This document shows positions 22,011 to 34,022 of a stretch of 64,000 nt of DNA, one piece after another. Source of the DNA: Leptidea sinapis (Eukaryota > Arthropoda > Insecta > Lepidoptera > Pieridae); the NCBI RefSeq assembly GCF_905404315.1, contig NC_066280.1:12409001-12473000 (forward strand), given 5' to 3'. The notes under the pieces were generated by a model. That model was not told the origin of the DNA. It worked only from the letters and a program-made list of their open reading frames with translations, and did no database searches. Every line of letters begins with the position of its first letter. Positions within the stretch are counted from its first letter, which is position 1. The position numbers and the translations under genes are program-made.

Positions 22011-23383
22011 GGAAATAACCGCGATTTACATTACCTGCCAACGCGGATCTGTTCTTGACTACGAAATATGTTAAACTTTAATAGTTCGGGTGCTCCCAGC
22101 GTGCTCTATTTGCATTTAAATTGACGATTAATAGAGCAGAGGACGTGAAGCGGGGTTTGAAGTTGCATTTAATGCTCTTTTTAGATGGTTGTTGATTGGC
22201 ACATAATTATATGCAGGATAATTGTATACAGAAGTATATGCAGGCTTCTTGAAAAGGCCTTTTAATTTGGGATATGTTGGAGAGCTCTGAGAGTTTTACG
22301 GATATATAGGACCCAAGTAGATTGTTCTGCGGTTGATGACATAGAAAGTTGAAGGGCTAAGAGAAGTTAATTAACAGAAGCTGAACATTGGGACACATCG
22401 TGTGAGTGAGGTGTTGTTTCAGCAAATCGTTATGCAGAGAAAGATCCAAGAAAACATAGACCAGATGGGGAGATATCATGGCTGCACAACCAGAGAGAGT
22501 TGTTTGGCTTGAGCCCTGGATTCCCAGCTCCGTGATGCTGTGTCCAAAGTAAAAAATTCTGTATAAGTACGCGCCATAGTCTTTGGCACAAATAAATTTT
22601 GGCAATAGGTATTATGTTACTTAAGAAGAGTTATTAGTTTTTTGGCCATTCTTTCGATTAGCATCATAAGAGTAGGGGTGTTTTTTTTGATTGCAGAATT
22701 ACTAACTTATATAACATAAAGTCTTCTTTCAGTAAAATAGCCTATCTTCGATATTTAAGGTACTTTCCCTTCATGTCCCATAACTTTGGGACGACCTGTA
22801 TAGTGGCGAAATTTACCTTTGTATTCTAATTTTATTGTTGCTGTTTCTCATTAAAACACGGATAAAACTACATTTTTTAAATTGAAACCCCGAAATCCCC
22901 TGTATACTAAATTTTATGAAAATCGTTAGAGATCCGAGATTCAGATTACGAGTATATATATTATTTATATACAAGAATTGCTCTTTTAAAGATATAAGAT
23001 AAAGTAACGTTTGTGTGAAACATATCGAAAATCAATCACACATTAATAATCAAATAGAGGGGATTATTAATCCTACAAGAACATAACTCGACGTAAGCTA
23101 GCTCAACTTATCCCGAACACGAACTTGTCAGAAATTCGGGGAATTTCAAATAGGGAATTAAATGGCATACGAAGGATTTAGATGTTTCAGTGTAGACTTG
23201 GAACTGAGCTCTGTATTTGACTTTCCGCGGATTTTCGATTCGATTCTTTCGTCGACAAGTTGATGGATGGGTATAGAATTAAGTTTATATAAAATATGTG
23301 TATTTCTAACTAAATGCACCCGAACTTAGTTCGCAAATGTATCGCATATATTTCGTGGATATATTTCACTTGCAATTGATAAT
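22011..23383 (+). other. Large-intron sequence, no gene recognised
   Basis: A small perfect stem GTCCCA..TGGGAC is at 22774-22791, within a block (CCCTTCATGTCCCATAACTT) that reads like a transposon end. Otherwise nothing is supportable. Confidence 0.4.
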
Positions 23384-23618
23384 TGTTTAGATAATGTATA
23401 CGTCTAAATAAAATCTCTTGCTGTTAGACAACCGATAAAAGCAGGCCAGGAATATTAATTTAGTGTGCGTGACGAGCTGCGTGTTACACTCGCGATTTGT
23501 ATGACACTTTGTGTTAGTGTGCGTGAATTGCTCAAAATAGAGGTTAGTTCTAGGGTCTATTTTTTTGACGTTTTCACAACTGTCATGGTCTATCTAGACG
23601 TATAGATTATATATGGTT
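23384..23618 (+). mobile_element. Small inverted-end element (ATACGTCTA family)
   Basis: The left end GTATACGTCTAAATA and the right end TATCTAGACGTATAG are inverted with two mismatches. The left 130 bp (AGACAACCGATAAAAGCAGG, TTACACTCGCGATTTGTATG) recur inverted at 45057-45203 and in part at 6043-6115. This looks like a non-autonomous DNA element. No target duplication was clear. Confidence 0.55.
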
Positions 23619-24589
23619 TACTTATTTCTTTAAGCACTATTTCTGATATAATACAATTTAATTCTATCCAAGTCCCATAGCAATATTTTTCGTGAGCGAA
23701 ACCTAAAATCTATGTAAATTGAACTTTCTGTCGTCTCACTGTAAAAGCAATCCTGTTAATTTTATTTCGATCAAATATATATTAGATTTTTGGCACAAAT
23801 ATTGCCGTCGTGTTTGGACATAAGCCAAACAGAATGTAAGTAACATTTTAGTTCAATGTTTTTAGTGTTTGAATCACTTTCGGTAATGGGCACCTTGTTT
23901 ACTATCTGTCTCGATACCTAGACTAGGTTTGGGTCACACCGATGTGTAACAATCAAGTAAAAATATATTAATTATGACTTTTTAGACTATGTGTTGAAGT
24001 TGAAGGCGAATTGTACAAATCCCAAAGAATATATAATTGTACAAGTACTGAAGTGCCACTCTGCAAAATCAATTTAAGAAATAGGGACTTTTGCGGTCAT
24101 ACATTAAGGTGTAATTTAGATCGCACAGCGCTACCAACCTACATTTTCATTCACCTAAAAGTTGCCTCTCTTTCTACCGCGTGACTCTTACCTCTTCTAA
24201 CGACATTAGGGTTGAATTCATTACCTAAAACGCTACCTTACCTAGTATATCTCAGTTAGGTCATCTTATAAAAATAGGTCAGTTTTTTCTATAATATAAA
24301 TTGGTATGTAATCGTAATTTTAAATCAATATTAGTCATACCTACTTAGTTTAAAGGAAATAATTAGGTAGCTATCATGAATGTTAATTTCATTATAATAT
24401 TTATAATCACTTTAAATAAGACTGTTTCAGCGTCTTTAGGAAGCTTAAAAAAATATATTTGGATCGCAATGACATTTATTTATGTTTACCGATTTTCAAA
24501 ATATCGGTTGGATCTGTGGTGTAGGTTATTTGTTATCAATTTGCTCGATCGTGCGTCACTGCTCGCTCGTTAGTCCCTACTAGTTGGCC
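23619..24589 (+). other. Large-intron sequence, no gene recognised
   Basis: A+T-rich with no exon or repeat copy that I can support. Confidence 0.4.
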
Positions 24590-24960
24590 TACTGTGCAGA
24601 GGCAGCCGCACGTACATACGATTTCGATGCACGGGGAGTGAGACAGGCCTACTAATGCATTGATCCTGAACCAGCTCCGAATAAAACCTCGCTCATACAC
24701 CATATGCAGACATCGTATTCTTTTATATTTTGGCAACACGATGCACAGAGGTGTCGAAAGCTTGGAAAATAATATTGTAGTTGGAAATACCGGACGCAAA
24801 TGATCGCGCGGTCGTCCACAACCAGATCGACTGACCAAATTAAAGACTTCTCATCCAGATTCTCCACTGTTGTTAGAGTCGCGCTAGACAGAATCTGGTG
24901 GAAGCAGATCAACCGCTCCAGATGCACCGATAATGCTGACCACGATCCTCAGACATGACG
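24590..24960 (+). mobile_element. RTE-type LINE C-terminal remnant
   Basis: From 24654 the plus strand reads NALILNQLRIKPRSYTICRH then RILLYFGNTMHRGVESLENN and, after an in-frame TGA, GRPTTRSTDQI and a decayed HDPQT end. This is the familiar C-terminal region of lepidopteran RTE-like endonuclease/reverse transcriptases (ICRRRILEYFGH.., GRPxTRWTDQI). At least one stop and a frameshift disable it. It belongs to the same broad group as, but is a different copy from, 3220-3378. Confidence 0.8.
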
Positions 24961-25059
24961 AACCGGCCCCAGAGAGAGAGATTTGAAGTTTTACTATGCT
25001 TTCGCATCAAGATCAGTCATGTCAATTAGTTCAATATTTCATTAGTATATTCTATGTGA

Positions 25060-25410
25060 CAATTGCTCCTTGAGTGCGTTACGTATAATGTACAAATGCC
25101 GGTTGAAAAGATGTATCATATTCGCACTAATAACGTGATTTTTGTGGGCAGAAAAGTTATCTGAAAATTCATTTCTAACGTGTTTAGCGTATGTTTTTAT
25201 TTTAAATTGAGTATTCATTATTTTTACAGGCTTCGAACTAGCTGGTTATAATTTGCCTTGCCTCATGTATAACGTACAAATGCCAGTGGAAAAGATGTAT
25301 GAATTTCGCATTATAAACGTGATTTTTGTGGGCATATAAGTTGTATGAAAATGCATTGAGCATTAATTATTTTAATTTTCTTCTAACTGACCGGTTATAA
25401 TTAACATACA
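25060..25410 (+). repeat. Diverged tandem duplication (period about 181)
   Basis: ATGTACAAATGCCGGTTGAA ... AACGTGATTTTTGTGGGCA at 25088-25150 recurs at 25269-25335 with several substitutions. The following GGTTATAA blocks also correspond. No coding capacity. Confidence 0.65.
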
Positions 25411-25520
25411 AACGATATGTACACCACAGTTTCAAATTGTAAAATTAATATTTGAAATTAATTTGCTTAAATTTTAAACAGTATTTGCCTTATAGGTGTA
25501 ACAAAAACACTGTGTATGTT

Positions 25521-25824
25521 CTTTTTTTTATTACAATAGACGAGCAGGACGTTCAGCTGATGGTGATTGATACGCCCTGTCCATTACAATGCAGTACCGC
25601 TCAGGATTCTTAAAAAACTTAAAAATTCTGAGTGACACTACAATAATTGCACTCATCTCCTTGAGACCTAAGATATTAAGTCTCATTTGCCTAGTAATTT
25701 CACTAGCTACGGCACCCTTCAGACCGAAACACATGTTTACACATTACTGCTTTACGGTAGAAATAGGCGCCGTTGTGATACCCATATTCTAGCCGGCAAA
25801 TTGTCCAAAGGAGCCTCCTACTGG
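25521..25824 (-). mobile_element. SINE B, near full length, antisense
   Basis: Reverse complement of the family: a poly-T start, GACGAGCAGGACGTTCAGCT, the internal palindrome region, AGCTACGGCACCCTTCAGAC, and an end in CTCCTACTGGT. The open frames on both strands across it (25531-25792) are by-products of the repeat. Confidence 0.85.
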
Positions 25825-26249
25825 TAAACTGGTATGTACATACAAAGGATAATGCGATTTCACTACTCGTATGTATTGATGTTAACTTTCTACCCTTGAT
25901 CTGTGCAAATGACAAAATACAGCAACGAGCACAATTATTTAAGAAATAATCAAATGCGTATTTGTTTAAATAAAATAACATCACACCAAACAGACTCATT
26001 AACGAACGGTTGACTTTGACAACACCCGTTGGCTTCCTGTTTCTCTTTATAATGACTATCTAAATGAGAATGAAGTTATTGTAATTAATTTTGTTACAAC
26101 CACAACAATGAATTTTGATTGAAACTACCATTCAATGTTGTTAGTCGTGGTTTATGCTTTCATTCGTGTCTAAATTTAGGAATCCAGTGTTAATAATTGT
26201 TAATTATTGTTATGTGACACAAAATAAAAATTCCTTAGGTACTTTAGAG

Positions 26250-26960
26250 CCGAGCACACCAACTGACGTTGAAATAATGAACAACTGTTTAAGGTTGAAG
26301 CGGCCTTTTATAAATTTTTAGTGTTCATCATGCACTAACCATTAATTTGGTATTTAAACCGATTGATTAACTTAAACGAAGTAGCACACGTAGGTTAACC
26401 GGTGTTTTGCTTCATGATGGGGTTAATTGTGTGACATTTATCTGTATTAAAATAAAAATGCAAGACGATTTGAATAATATTTTTAAAGAAGACGATGTAT
26501 TAGACGGTCTCGAAAATATTGAAAGAATAATGCGCAATCCTTGGAGAAATTAATTCAAGAATATGATGATAAAGCATTTGAATGGTTGTTTACTTGTTTT
26601 TTTCCAACAATAACAATGTCAATTACATTGACAGAAGTAAAGTTGCTAAATTAAAAAGCCGTTCATGGAAATAGCTTTGACGAAACGAGCATTACATTTT
26701 ACAGTATTATTATGTTACCCTTCCATTTTTGGATGTCATTTGGTTAAAAGCTATTATAACTAAATTTAGTGTCATCTTTACACAGTAATGTTACACCATT
26801 CGGTCAAAAACGCGCGGTTAGTAAACCGTTGAATAAAATTACATGATGAACACGAAAAAAACGTGGCTTGTTTAAACAACTGTTAGTTATTAACAGATCG
26901 GTTAAGTAATCAACGATTATATTGTAGTTGATGAACTCGAGATATGGGTAGTATGAAACT
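26250..26960. mobile_element. Possible decayed DNA element with inverted flanks
   Basis: GTGTTCATCATG near 26320 and its complement near 26843, together with AACAACTGTTTAA / TTAAACAACTGTTAG blocks, suggest inverted ends. Between them, ATG at 26458 opens 31 codons (MQDDLNNIFKEDDVLDGLEN ...), acidic and stopped by TAA. The acidic N-terminus has the look of a transposase or host-protein start but I cannot assign it. Confidence 0.35.
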
Positions 26961-27220
26961 GTAAACTTTAAGCAATATTATAAATATGATAGTCCGTTTG
27001 TTTATTTGTAACGCCTATGCACCTTACCTTCTAAACCGATAGTCATGATATTTTGCACTCAATGGAATGAAACGTAATATAGGTATTATTGGGCCATCTG
27101 TTTCTAAAATTAGTGTGTGCAATTAAATATACACATAAACCGACAAAACAAAGCTATGATACTGGCCTCGGTTGCATTAGAACATTGTGTATAAACTATT
27201 TTTTTGATAACCTATTAACG

Positions 27221-27376
27221 GTGTCTCACAGTGACGAGGGCAATTGAAGCACCGCTCAGAATTTTTGGGTTTTTCAAGAATCCTTAGCGACACTGCATTG
27301 TAATTGGCAGGGCGTATCAATTACCATCAGCTGAACGTCCTGCTGGTCTAGTCTCTTATTTTCATAAAAAAAAAAA
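27221..27376 (+). mobile_element. SINE B, 5'-truncated, sense
   Basis: It begins inside the family at GTGTCTCACAGTGACGAGGG and runs through the palindrome to CTTATTTTCATAAAAAAAAAAA. Truncation at the head with an intact A tail supports target-primed reverse transcription for this family. Confidence 0.85.
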
Positions 27377-27529
27377 CATTTTAACATGCAGATGCGGCAC
27401 GCTTACGGGTTAATTGTATGTGTAAATTAATTTGGTTTTTTAAAAGAAATATATAAGAAGATTTGAAAATTATAACATAACTTAAATGAAAATGTTATAT
27501 TTGGAACACGAAGAAGCTTCTTAATATTA

Positions 27530-27934
27530 TAAAGAATGCAGCGCAGCTCGATGAATATTCATGTTTTACAATATAAAGTAGCGGTACGGTGTAACAGGCG
27601 GCCAGCGATCCGGATGGCAGCTGGCGCGAACCCAAACTGGAGTGGAAGTCCTCTCGAACACACCCAACTTGTTGTTGGAACTCAAATTATTGTAGTGCTT
27701 GTTGCTATGTCATTGCCAAGAGTCTTGGAACGTGACGTACAAATTCGCACCAAAATATAAACATGCACGCTTCAGATTTTATGGTATTGCCAAAAATAAA
27801 TGCGAACCGAACCGAACTGGAAACATGGAGAAAGCGAAACGAAGTGGAGACGTCAATCTACAAAGTAAGCACAGCAAACCGAATGCGAAGCGTTGCGGGA
27901 CGCCACTCGTGTCAAAGTTTTGTAAATAAATTAT
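27530..27934 (+). other. GC-richer block of unknown origin
   Basis: A locally GC-rich stretch (GGCGGCCAGCGATCCGGATG region) with two overlapping open frames of about 75 codons. No conserved domain, splice context or repeat partner in the window is seen. Inserted repeat DNA is likelier than a gene. Confidence 0.35.
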
Positions 27935-28290
27935 AAACTTAGAATACTACCAGTAAGAGACGAACCCTGTGTGAAAGTGTGATAACTATCCTTACATAAA
28001 ACCTAGGTGTGAGAAACAGACGGAACAGATGAAGACCATGACTCCGTTTTGAAACAATTTAGTGTCCAATAGTCTCATGTCAAAATATCTATCTATTTCT
28101 TAAGATTATAATAATTTAAGAAAAATATGTGTTAGATAATAAAATGTTGTTTACGTGAAAATGCCACAATTTCAATATTTGTCATACGAATTGACTAAAA
28201 GCAAAATACTACACACTTCACTTACTCACACATGAACATTATAAATTTAGTCTCGCCGTAATGAAGAGAGTGTTTGTCTATTACGCTACT
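27935..28290 (-). repeat. Interspersed repeat, family G, inverted copy
   Basis: Inverted relative of 10250-10740, sharing GATAACTATCCTTACAT, TTGAAACAATTTAGTGTCCA and AAAGCAAAATACTACACACT. It has lost a middle segment. Confidence 0.65.
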
Positions 28291-28504
28291 ATACTACGTT
28301 TTTGAAAATAAATACAATCGCTCTAGCTCTTGCTTCTCGTCTGTTTGCTGGCGTGCATACAAAGCCAGCTAATATAACTATCTCGCTCACACCTCGCTTC
28401 GTGCGGTCGCCTTTTGTTTGTCCTGGTGTAACACTTCTTTCAGTTAGCCACGTAATCGGTTTCCTTTCGCTTTACTATGTGATTTGATTCAAACGATACT
28501 ATAC

Positions 28505-28760
28505 AATAGTCTAGCGAAACTCTCTAAGAAAAAAGCGATTCACTCGATTGTATAAAACGTCCAATCATTGATACATTGAGAGATGACAGCTATAATCTTG
28601 TAAAAAACGGAGATGGCCGAAAAACCCTACGTTTTAGCCGGGTTATACTTCGTCGCCATATTGAAAATACTTTTTCAAACTTATGTCAAGTGGGCATTCC
28701 CACCTCTTATTACGTAGTATGTACATCCTCTTTGATATACAATAACAAAATGAAAACGCT
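28505..28760 (+). repeat. Interspersed repeat, family F, copy 2
   Basis: CTAGCGAAACTCTCTAAGAA ... AAACGGAGATGGCCGAAAA ... CTCTTATTACGTAGTATGTA. Same order as copies at 470 and 29400. Confidence 0.7.
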
Positions 28761-29399
28761 TCGCTATTCTATAACCAAATTTTTATTGAGCACCCACTCA
28801 TTAAATTTTAGCTTACGTTAGATACTAGATACCTAACTGTAGGCAGTCTTCAGATTGCATATTTGATATACAACAGCAATATTTCGACCTCAAAACTTAG
28901 TACTGTTGGATAAAAGCTCAACTACGAGTAGTTAGATCTATATTGCCTACCTTGAAAATAAAGAAAGAAAACCAATGCACGCCTCTGCGTGCCAGTTCAT
29001 ATTTTCTAAACCTACTATAAAAGTACAGTTACAATTACATGCGCTTACATCCTTTAAAAGCATTTTATTCAGATAAATACTTTATGTTTTATCAACGCCT
29101 CTATTAAAATATTTTAAGAAAAGACAAAGTTGGTGCTGCAACATAAAAAAAAGTTTTAAATTTCAGCTCAAATGAGCATCTGAATATGGCTTCAAAAAGA
29201 GTATTAGGTATAGGTAATAATAATTTCAGACCACCATTTCTTTGTTTTATACCTTTTATTTATTTGTATTCCTGCTAAATATACACATAATTGATAATAC
29301 ACTCCTTTTAATTATATAATAGGAAATTAAAATGTAAATAATAATATAACTACATATTATATAAATAGGTATTAGTAGTAATTATAACATCTATTTTGA

Positions 29400-29690
29400 C
29401 ATTTTCGCCGGATAAAAGCGATTGTGTGAAACGTGCAGTCATTGATAGATTGACAGATGACGGCTATAATCTTGTAAAAAACGGAGATAGCCGAAATCCA
29501 CTACATTTTAAGCAACTGTTCGCTTTCAATCTTAGCTGGATTATATTTCGTGGCCATAATATTGTAATTACTATTTCAAACTTATATCAAATCATTGCAC
29601 GTTTCATACTAAACTAAATTTGAATTTTTACTTTGGCAATTCCGCCTCTTATTATGTAGTATTTACATCCTCTTTGGTTAGTTATTTTAA
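29400..29690 (+). repeat. Interspersed repeat, family F, copy 3
   Basis: CATTGATAGATTGACAGATG, AAACGGAGATAGCCGAAATC, then CGTGGCCATAATATTGTAAT and CTCTTATTATGTAGTATTTA. The 73-codon frame here is within the repeat and has no counterpart in the other copies. Confidence 0.7.
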
Positions 29691-29699
29691 AACATTAAA

Positions 29700-31123
29700 T
29701 AAAAGCTTTTAGAATATACAATGATTCTAGTTTTAAATAAATTTATTTCAGAACCAATGACAACAGAGTAGGAGGCTTAGATATACGATTGGTACTTGCG
29801 AAAGTAACATACGTTACAAATGAATAATCCTCCTACTTGTGTTGCCATACGTACTGGGCACCATAGTCGCTGATTTGAAACACCACGGTCGTTGCTTCAC
29901 TTGTCAGATTAAAAAAAACTCATTTAACATTTAATCCGACAAAGTGAAGTGATGATTCTAAATGCAGTCAATAATAACATTAATGTAAATAGCTATATTG
30001 ACCGTATAATACCGTCCCTGATAAAACCTGAGCACTAAATAAAAAAAAAAATAAAGCAACACTTTTGTTCTCGCTTCTAACACAAATATAAATCGATTTT
30101 GTAAATAAAGCAATTTCCTTTTCTACGAGCTTCGTTTAACAAGTCATTAATTTTATTGTCCTCTTTCTAAAGAATTTTTTCTTTGATCTTTTCTCTTTAA
30201 GTTTCACGATAAACTCGGTTCTTCGTATCGCGTTTATACATAAAGAAGCTTAGATTGCATAAGTTTTGGATTGACTCGGCGATAAATTTTTAGTTACTTT
30301 TAGCAGAGAATGGTTCGTTATCGGCACACAAATACTTTCAATAACATTTGAAAGGGTCAAGGGTCTAATTGACTTTATTACTTTTAGGGTTCAATTAACA
30401 GTGAATGCCGTTGGCTGTGTACAATTTTATTAAGTTTATTGTATTGTTCAATCTCGATATGAAATAAAATTTTACCAATATCGAAATGGACTTGTAGGCA
30501 TTGGGAAAAAATATGATTCCATTGGATTATAAAATATACTATTTCAAAGTTTGATTTGAATAAGCAGGAAATCGGATTTTGAAATTTACATCCGCATGAG
30601 CGGACTTAAATCCGTAAAAGCTGCATTGGAAGTAACATTTTTAACAAAATAAATTAAGTTGACAAGAAAATAATGCATATAATCTATGATGATATCAATT
30701 TATGTGTTAAAGATTTGTGTTACGTTAAGTATGTGCTAAAGAAGTTAGATAGTTTGTGCAAACTATAAATCAAATCAAATCACTTTATTCATGTAGGTCA
30801 CGGAAATGACACTTATGAATGTCAAAAAAATATTCTTCTTATTGAATCTACCGCTACATCGTAACGGGTTGAGCTTGAGAAGAAGTAGCAAGAAACTCAG
30901 TGCCACTCTTTTATATCAAGATTTACATTTCCATCGACTTACAAATCATTTCAATTACAATATAATATGTAAAATGATGCAACAAACATACTCTATCAGA
31001 TGAAAATATTATAATACTTATTTCGTAATTTAATATGTAAGATTGTTAGCTGGATTTATTGTACACTATTAATAGTGGCAATAAAATTCTTCCTTCAAAT
31101 GAAATTTGGTTTGCTTGGTTCAG
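29700..31123 (+). other. Last part of the large intron before exon 5
   Basis: Short inverted pairs occur at 29760-29840 (AGTAGGAGG / CCTCCTACT) and 29890-29955 (GCTTCACTTGTCAGATTAAA against its imperfect complement). At 30768-30930 a repeat block (AAATCAAATCACTTTATTCA ... AAACTCAGTGCCACTCTTTT) matches the family at 63410. The pyrimidine tract of the exon 5 acceptor is TTTGGTTTGCTTGGTTCAG. Confidence 0.5.
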
Positions 31124-31304
31124 TGCTGACGAAGGTTTTGATGGGACGTACCAGACAAATGTGGTGGTCAGAAACAACGGCAGTTGCCTGTACGTGCCAC
31201 CCGGCATTTTCAAGAGCACATGCAAGATAGACATCACTTGGTTCCCCTTCGACGACCAACACTGTGACATGAAGTTTGGTAGCTGGACTTATGATGGCAA
31301 CCAG
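31124..31304 (+). CDS. nAChRalpha6: nAChR alpha6 exon 5 (Cys loop)
   Basis: A 181-nt exon between TTCAG at 31123 and GTACAT at 31305. Its first base completes the Ser codon begun in exon 4 (AG+T). It encodes SADEGFDGTYQTNVVVRNNG, then SCLYVPPGIFKSTCKIDITW, then FPFDDQHC and MKFGSWTYDGNQ. The two cysteines of the signature Cys loop (C-13 residues-C, CKIDITWFPFDDQHC) are present. NGS is a glycosylation site, CLYVPPG belongs to loop E and GSWTYDG to loop B. A longer open frame upstream of the exon is intronic read-through. Confidence 0.97.
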
Positions 31305-31547
31305 GTACATGCCATTATACGCAAGGATATAAAAGCAGATTTAGCAGAAGTAGATTCTTCGGAGTACTAGGGCCTATATGACTATTCTGTAAATGTATTG
31401 CACACAAAACAAGCCAATGTGTATTTTTAAAATGATTCATCTTTCATTGAAAATTTACGAGGAGTAGTTTGTAATATGTCATCTCATGACTGAGTTATAG
31501 TACTATTGAATATAAACTTACTATTTAGATAAAGTTTTACCTATTCA
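31305..31547 (+). other. Intron after exon 5, first part
   Basis: The frame stays open for 22 codons past the splice donor and then stops at TAG. No feature beyond this. Confidence 0.5.
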
Positions 31548-31970
31548 AATTTAAATTCAAATATTTTTATTCCAAATAGGATTCAAAATCACTTATTGAA
31601 CGTCAAAAAATAGACCGCGTCAGACCTGAGACGAACGGGCGCAAGAAACTGAGCGGGCTTTTTTTTATAAAAACATGGATTACAATATAATATCGTACAA
31701 TAAACATTTATAATTAAAGAGCCTGAGGGTGTTCGCTTCATTCCCAGTCTGTGGCATCATTATGAAAATCGTTTATGCTATAGTAACCTTCTAACGTTTT
31801 TTAACAATTCTTTTAAATTTCGTAACACATTTGTTTTGTACATTTTCTGGGATAATATTGTAGAAGCATCTACATCGCCCAATAAAAGACTTACTAACTC
31901 GACTTAACCAAGTAGTAGGCATAACAAGTTTATGTTTGTTCCTAGTGTTTATTTAATTAATGATTGTCAC
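31548..31970 (+). repeat. Interspersed repeat, family H, copy 2
   Basis: AAATTTAAATTCAAATATTT start, TCACTTATTGAACGTCAAAAA, GCAAGAAACTGAGCGGGC then poly-T, and CTTACTAACTCGACTTAACC. Collinear with 13235-13640. Confidence 0.7.
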
Positions 31971-32947
31971 AGTCTCTAGCAAATTCCTCAATGTGCTTAT
32001 GAACATATAAAAAGAATATATTGAGACGAATCCGTGTAAATGTGTATAAACAACCTTATCAAGACGTTACCTGTTGTTAAATTTTCACAAATTGTTACAT
32101 CTGAACATGAATCTCTTTGAGTTTCATATTTAATATTAAAATTCTAATTAATAAGCTCACAATACGGAAAATATTCAAGCTTGTTACGTTATGTTTTTCG
32201 CTCTTCGCGCCCTGTTTTTCTATCACCGCCCGAGTGATTTCACAGGCACGTTTACTACACTGTGTGTATTTTATTTTTTCAAATTCGAAAATATACGTTT
32301 GTTTTTATTAGATATCGTGTTTGCGAACATACGTTGTCGTTTTATTTAAGTTGATAGACATTCTCACAAAGGCGAAATGAAATTCAAACTTTAGCAGTAT
32401 CAACTTTATATTTGTCTTTTTGTAAAGTTTGGTTACAAAGATAGGAAATATCACTTAGCATTCGAGACATTGGCTTGTTCGGTTAGTAATATAAAAAATA
32501 CTCCAAACTTATGTTAATAAGGATGGATGTTAAGGGATGGAATCATGTGATAAACCAGGAGGATCTTAGATATCCGAATGATTGTGTGTACTATTTTGCA
32601 TGATGCGAACGCCAAGGATGGTTCCAAATTAACAATTTATCGTTACAATTACGAAAATTTCAAACGATTATAATATTGTTTTTTGATTCTTTATTTTGTT
32701 TGTATTTAAATATTTACCTTATCAACTTTTATATTATATCCTACACTCCGTCCAGCATATGAGTAAATTAGATTTGCATGATGTACCTGCAATATCTTTT
32801 CAATACAATATTTTTTAAATATGGTTTGTTTTGAAATAAATACATTATATACAAGGAGTATTTGCACGTTTTGTTCCTGTATGTGGAATGCTTTGTTAGT
32901 TTTTAGTATCATTAAAGAGTCTGTTCTAATATTCTGCTTTGTAACAG
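31971..32947 (+). other. Intron before exon 6
   Basis: A+T-rich with no recognised repeat or extra exon. A pyrimidine tract (TTCTAATATTCTGCTTTG) precedes the exon 6 acceptor. Confidence 0.5.
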
Positions 32948-33023
32948 CTGGATTTGGTATTGAAAGATGAATCTGGAGGTGATCTATCAGACTTTATTAC
33001 GAACGGCGAATGGTATCTAATAG
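32948..33023 (+). CDS. nAChRalpha6: nAChR alpha6 exon 6
   Basis: A 76-nt exon between ACAG at 32947 and GTAAGA at 33024, phase 0 to 1. It encodes LDLVLKDESGGDLSDFITNG EWYLI plus the first base of a Gly codon. This is the loop F region (DLSDFITNGEW) on the complementary face of the agonist site. The intron to exon 7 is only 70 nt, the shortest in the gene. Confidence 0.96.
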
Positions 33024-33093
33024 GTAAGAATGAAAGCTTCAATGATTTCAGTGTTATGGTTATTTTTAAATATTAACGATGTGTATTTCTCAG

Positions 33094-33288
33094 GGATGCC
33101 CGGAAAGAAGAATACTATTACATATGCCTGCTGTCCAGAACCTTACGTAGATGTGACATTCACAATAATGATTCGGAGACGAACTTTGTACTACTTCTTC
33201 AATTTAATCGTCCCATGTGTATTGATATCGTCAATGGCCCTTTTAGGTTTCACTTTACCACCCGACTCAGGAGAAAAGTTAACCCTTG
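33094..33288 (+). CDS. nAChRalpha6: nAChR alpha6 exon 7 (loop C and TM1)
   Basis: A 195-nt exon between CTCAG at 33093 and GTAAGT at 33289, phase 1 to 1. It encodes MPGKKNTITYACCPEPYVDV, then TFTIMIRRRTLYYFFNLIVP and CVLISSMALLGFTLPPDSGE ending KLTLG. The adjacent cysteines of YACCPEP mark an alpha subunit. TM1 spans YYFFNLIVPCVLISSMALLGF, and the exon ends at the cytoplasmic mouth of TM2 (GEKLTLG), where the Glu before Lys is the intermediate selectivity ring position. Everything needed for cation selectivity is present. Confidence 0.97.
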
Positions 33289-33839
33289 GTAAGTAAATAA
33301 GCTTTAATAAGTTTTATTATATTTTCAACAACTATTTGTAGCACTTCTTTATTATTAGCATTCTCATTATTAAAATCTCTATTTACATATATATTTTCCA
33401 AATATAATTCAACGATTGCATTTGCTATAGTATATATTTGTATAGTGTAAGTAAAAATTTGGTATACATAATTTAATTACATATTATGTCACTTTAAATC
33501 ACATTTACTAAATAATTGTACAAGGATGTATTTGTTATGAATATCATTAGAATCAATTCAAGAGTGTCGTGTCTTCGTTTGGTACTACTGTGAACTGAAA
33601 TTGTGTTTTAATTCAAGTGAGTTTTGATTTTTCATACATGTGGGGATAATTCTTACCTTGTTGACAGCACACAGTAACACCAGTTGTTTAGTTTTATAAC
33701 CGTCTAATCCACTTAGTATTTACGTTACAATTTTTATTTTAAATGATTGCAATGGAGTATGAGCGGCAGTGATCACTTATTTTCAGATGACCCGTATGTT
33801 TGTTTGTACTCACATTCCATAGAATGTCTTTTTTAAGTT
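33289..33839 (+). other. Intron between exons 7 and 8a, first part
   Basis: A+T-rich; no third exon 8 variant was found between exon 7 and 8a. Confidence 0.5.
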
Positions 33840-34022
33840 ATAGTCATTTTTTTTATATGAGAGGGGGCAAACGGGCAAGAGGCTCACGGGATGGGGAGAG
33901 GTGAGGCAACCGCCCATGGATATCCGCAACAACAGGTGTGTCAAGAAATGTGTTTGCCGGCCTTTAAGGTGGGAGTATGCTTTTTTATTGAAGGTCCCTA
34001 AGTCGTATCTGTTCGGGAAGAC
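33840..34022 (-). mobile_element. LINE 3'-end fragment (family B), antisense
   Basis: Begins with a T-rich stretch, then reads inverted to 15779-15935: GGGCAAGAGGCTCAC, GCCGGCCTTTAAGGTGGGAG, AAGGTCCCTAAGTCGTATC. On the minus strand the codons are DLGTFNKKAYSHLKGRQ, the extreme C-terminus of a jockey/CR1-like protein. It sits 131 nt upstream of exon 8a. Confidence 0.78.

Noticed and set aside
27536..27929. Two 75-codon frames in a GC-richer block
   Set aside because: No domain, no splice sites at sensible places and low-complexity composition; likely inserted repeat DNA.
31059..31123. Extension of exon 5 upstream as coding sequence
   Set aside because: The frame is open by chance; the acceptor TTCAG at 31123 gives exact phase and homology with exon 4, and the upstream residues (MYTINSGNKILPSNEIWFAW) have no family match.
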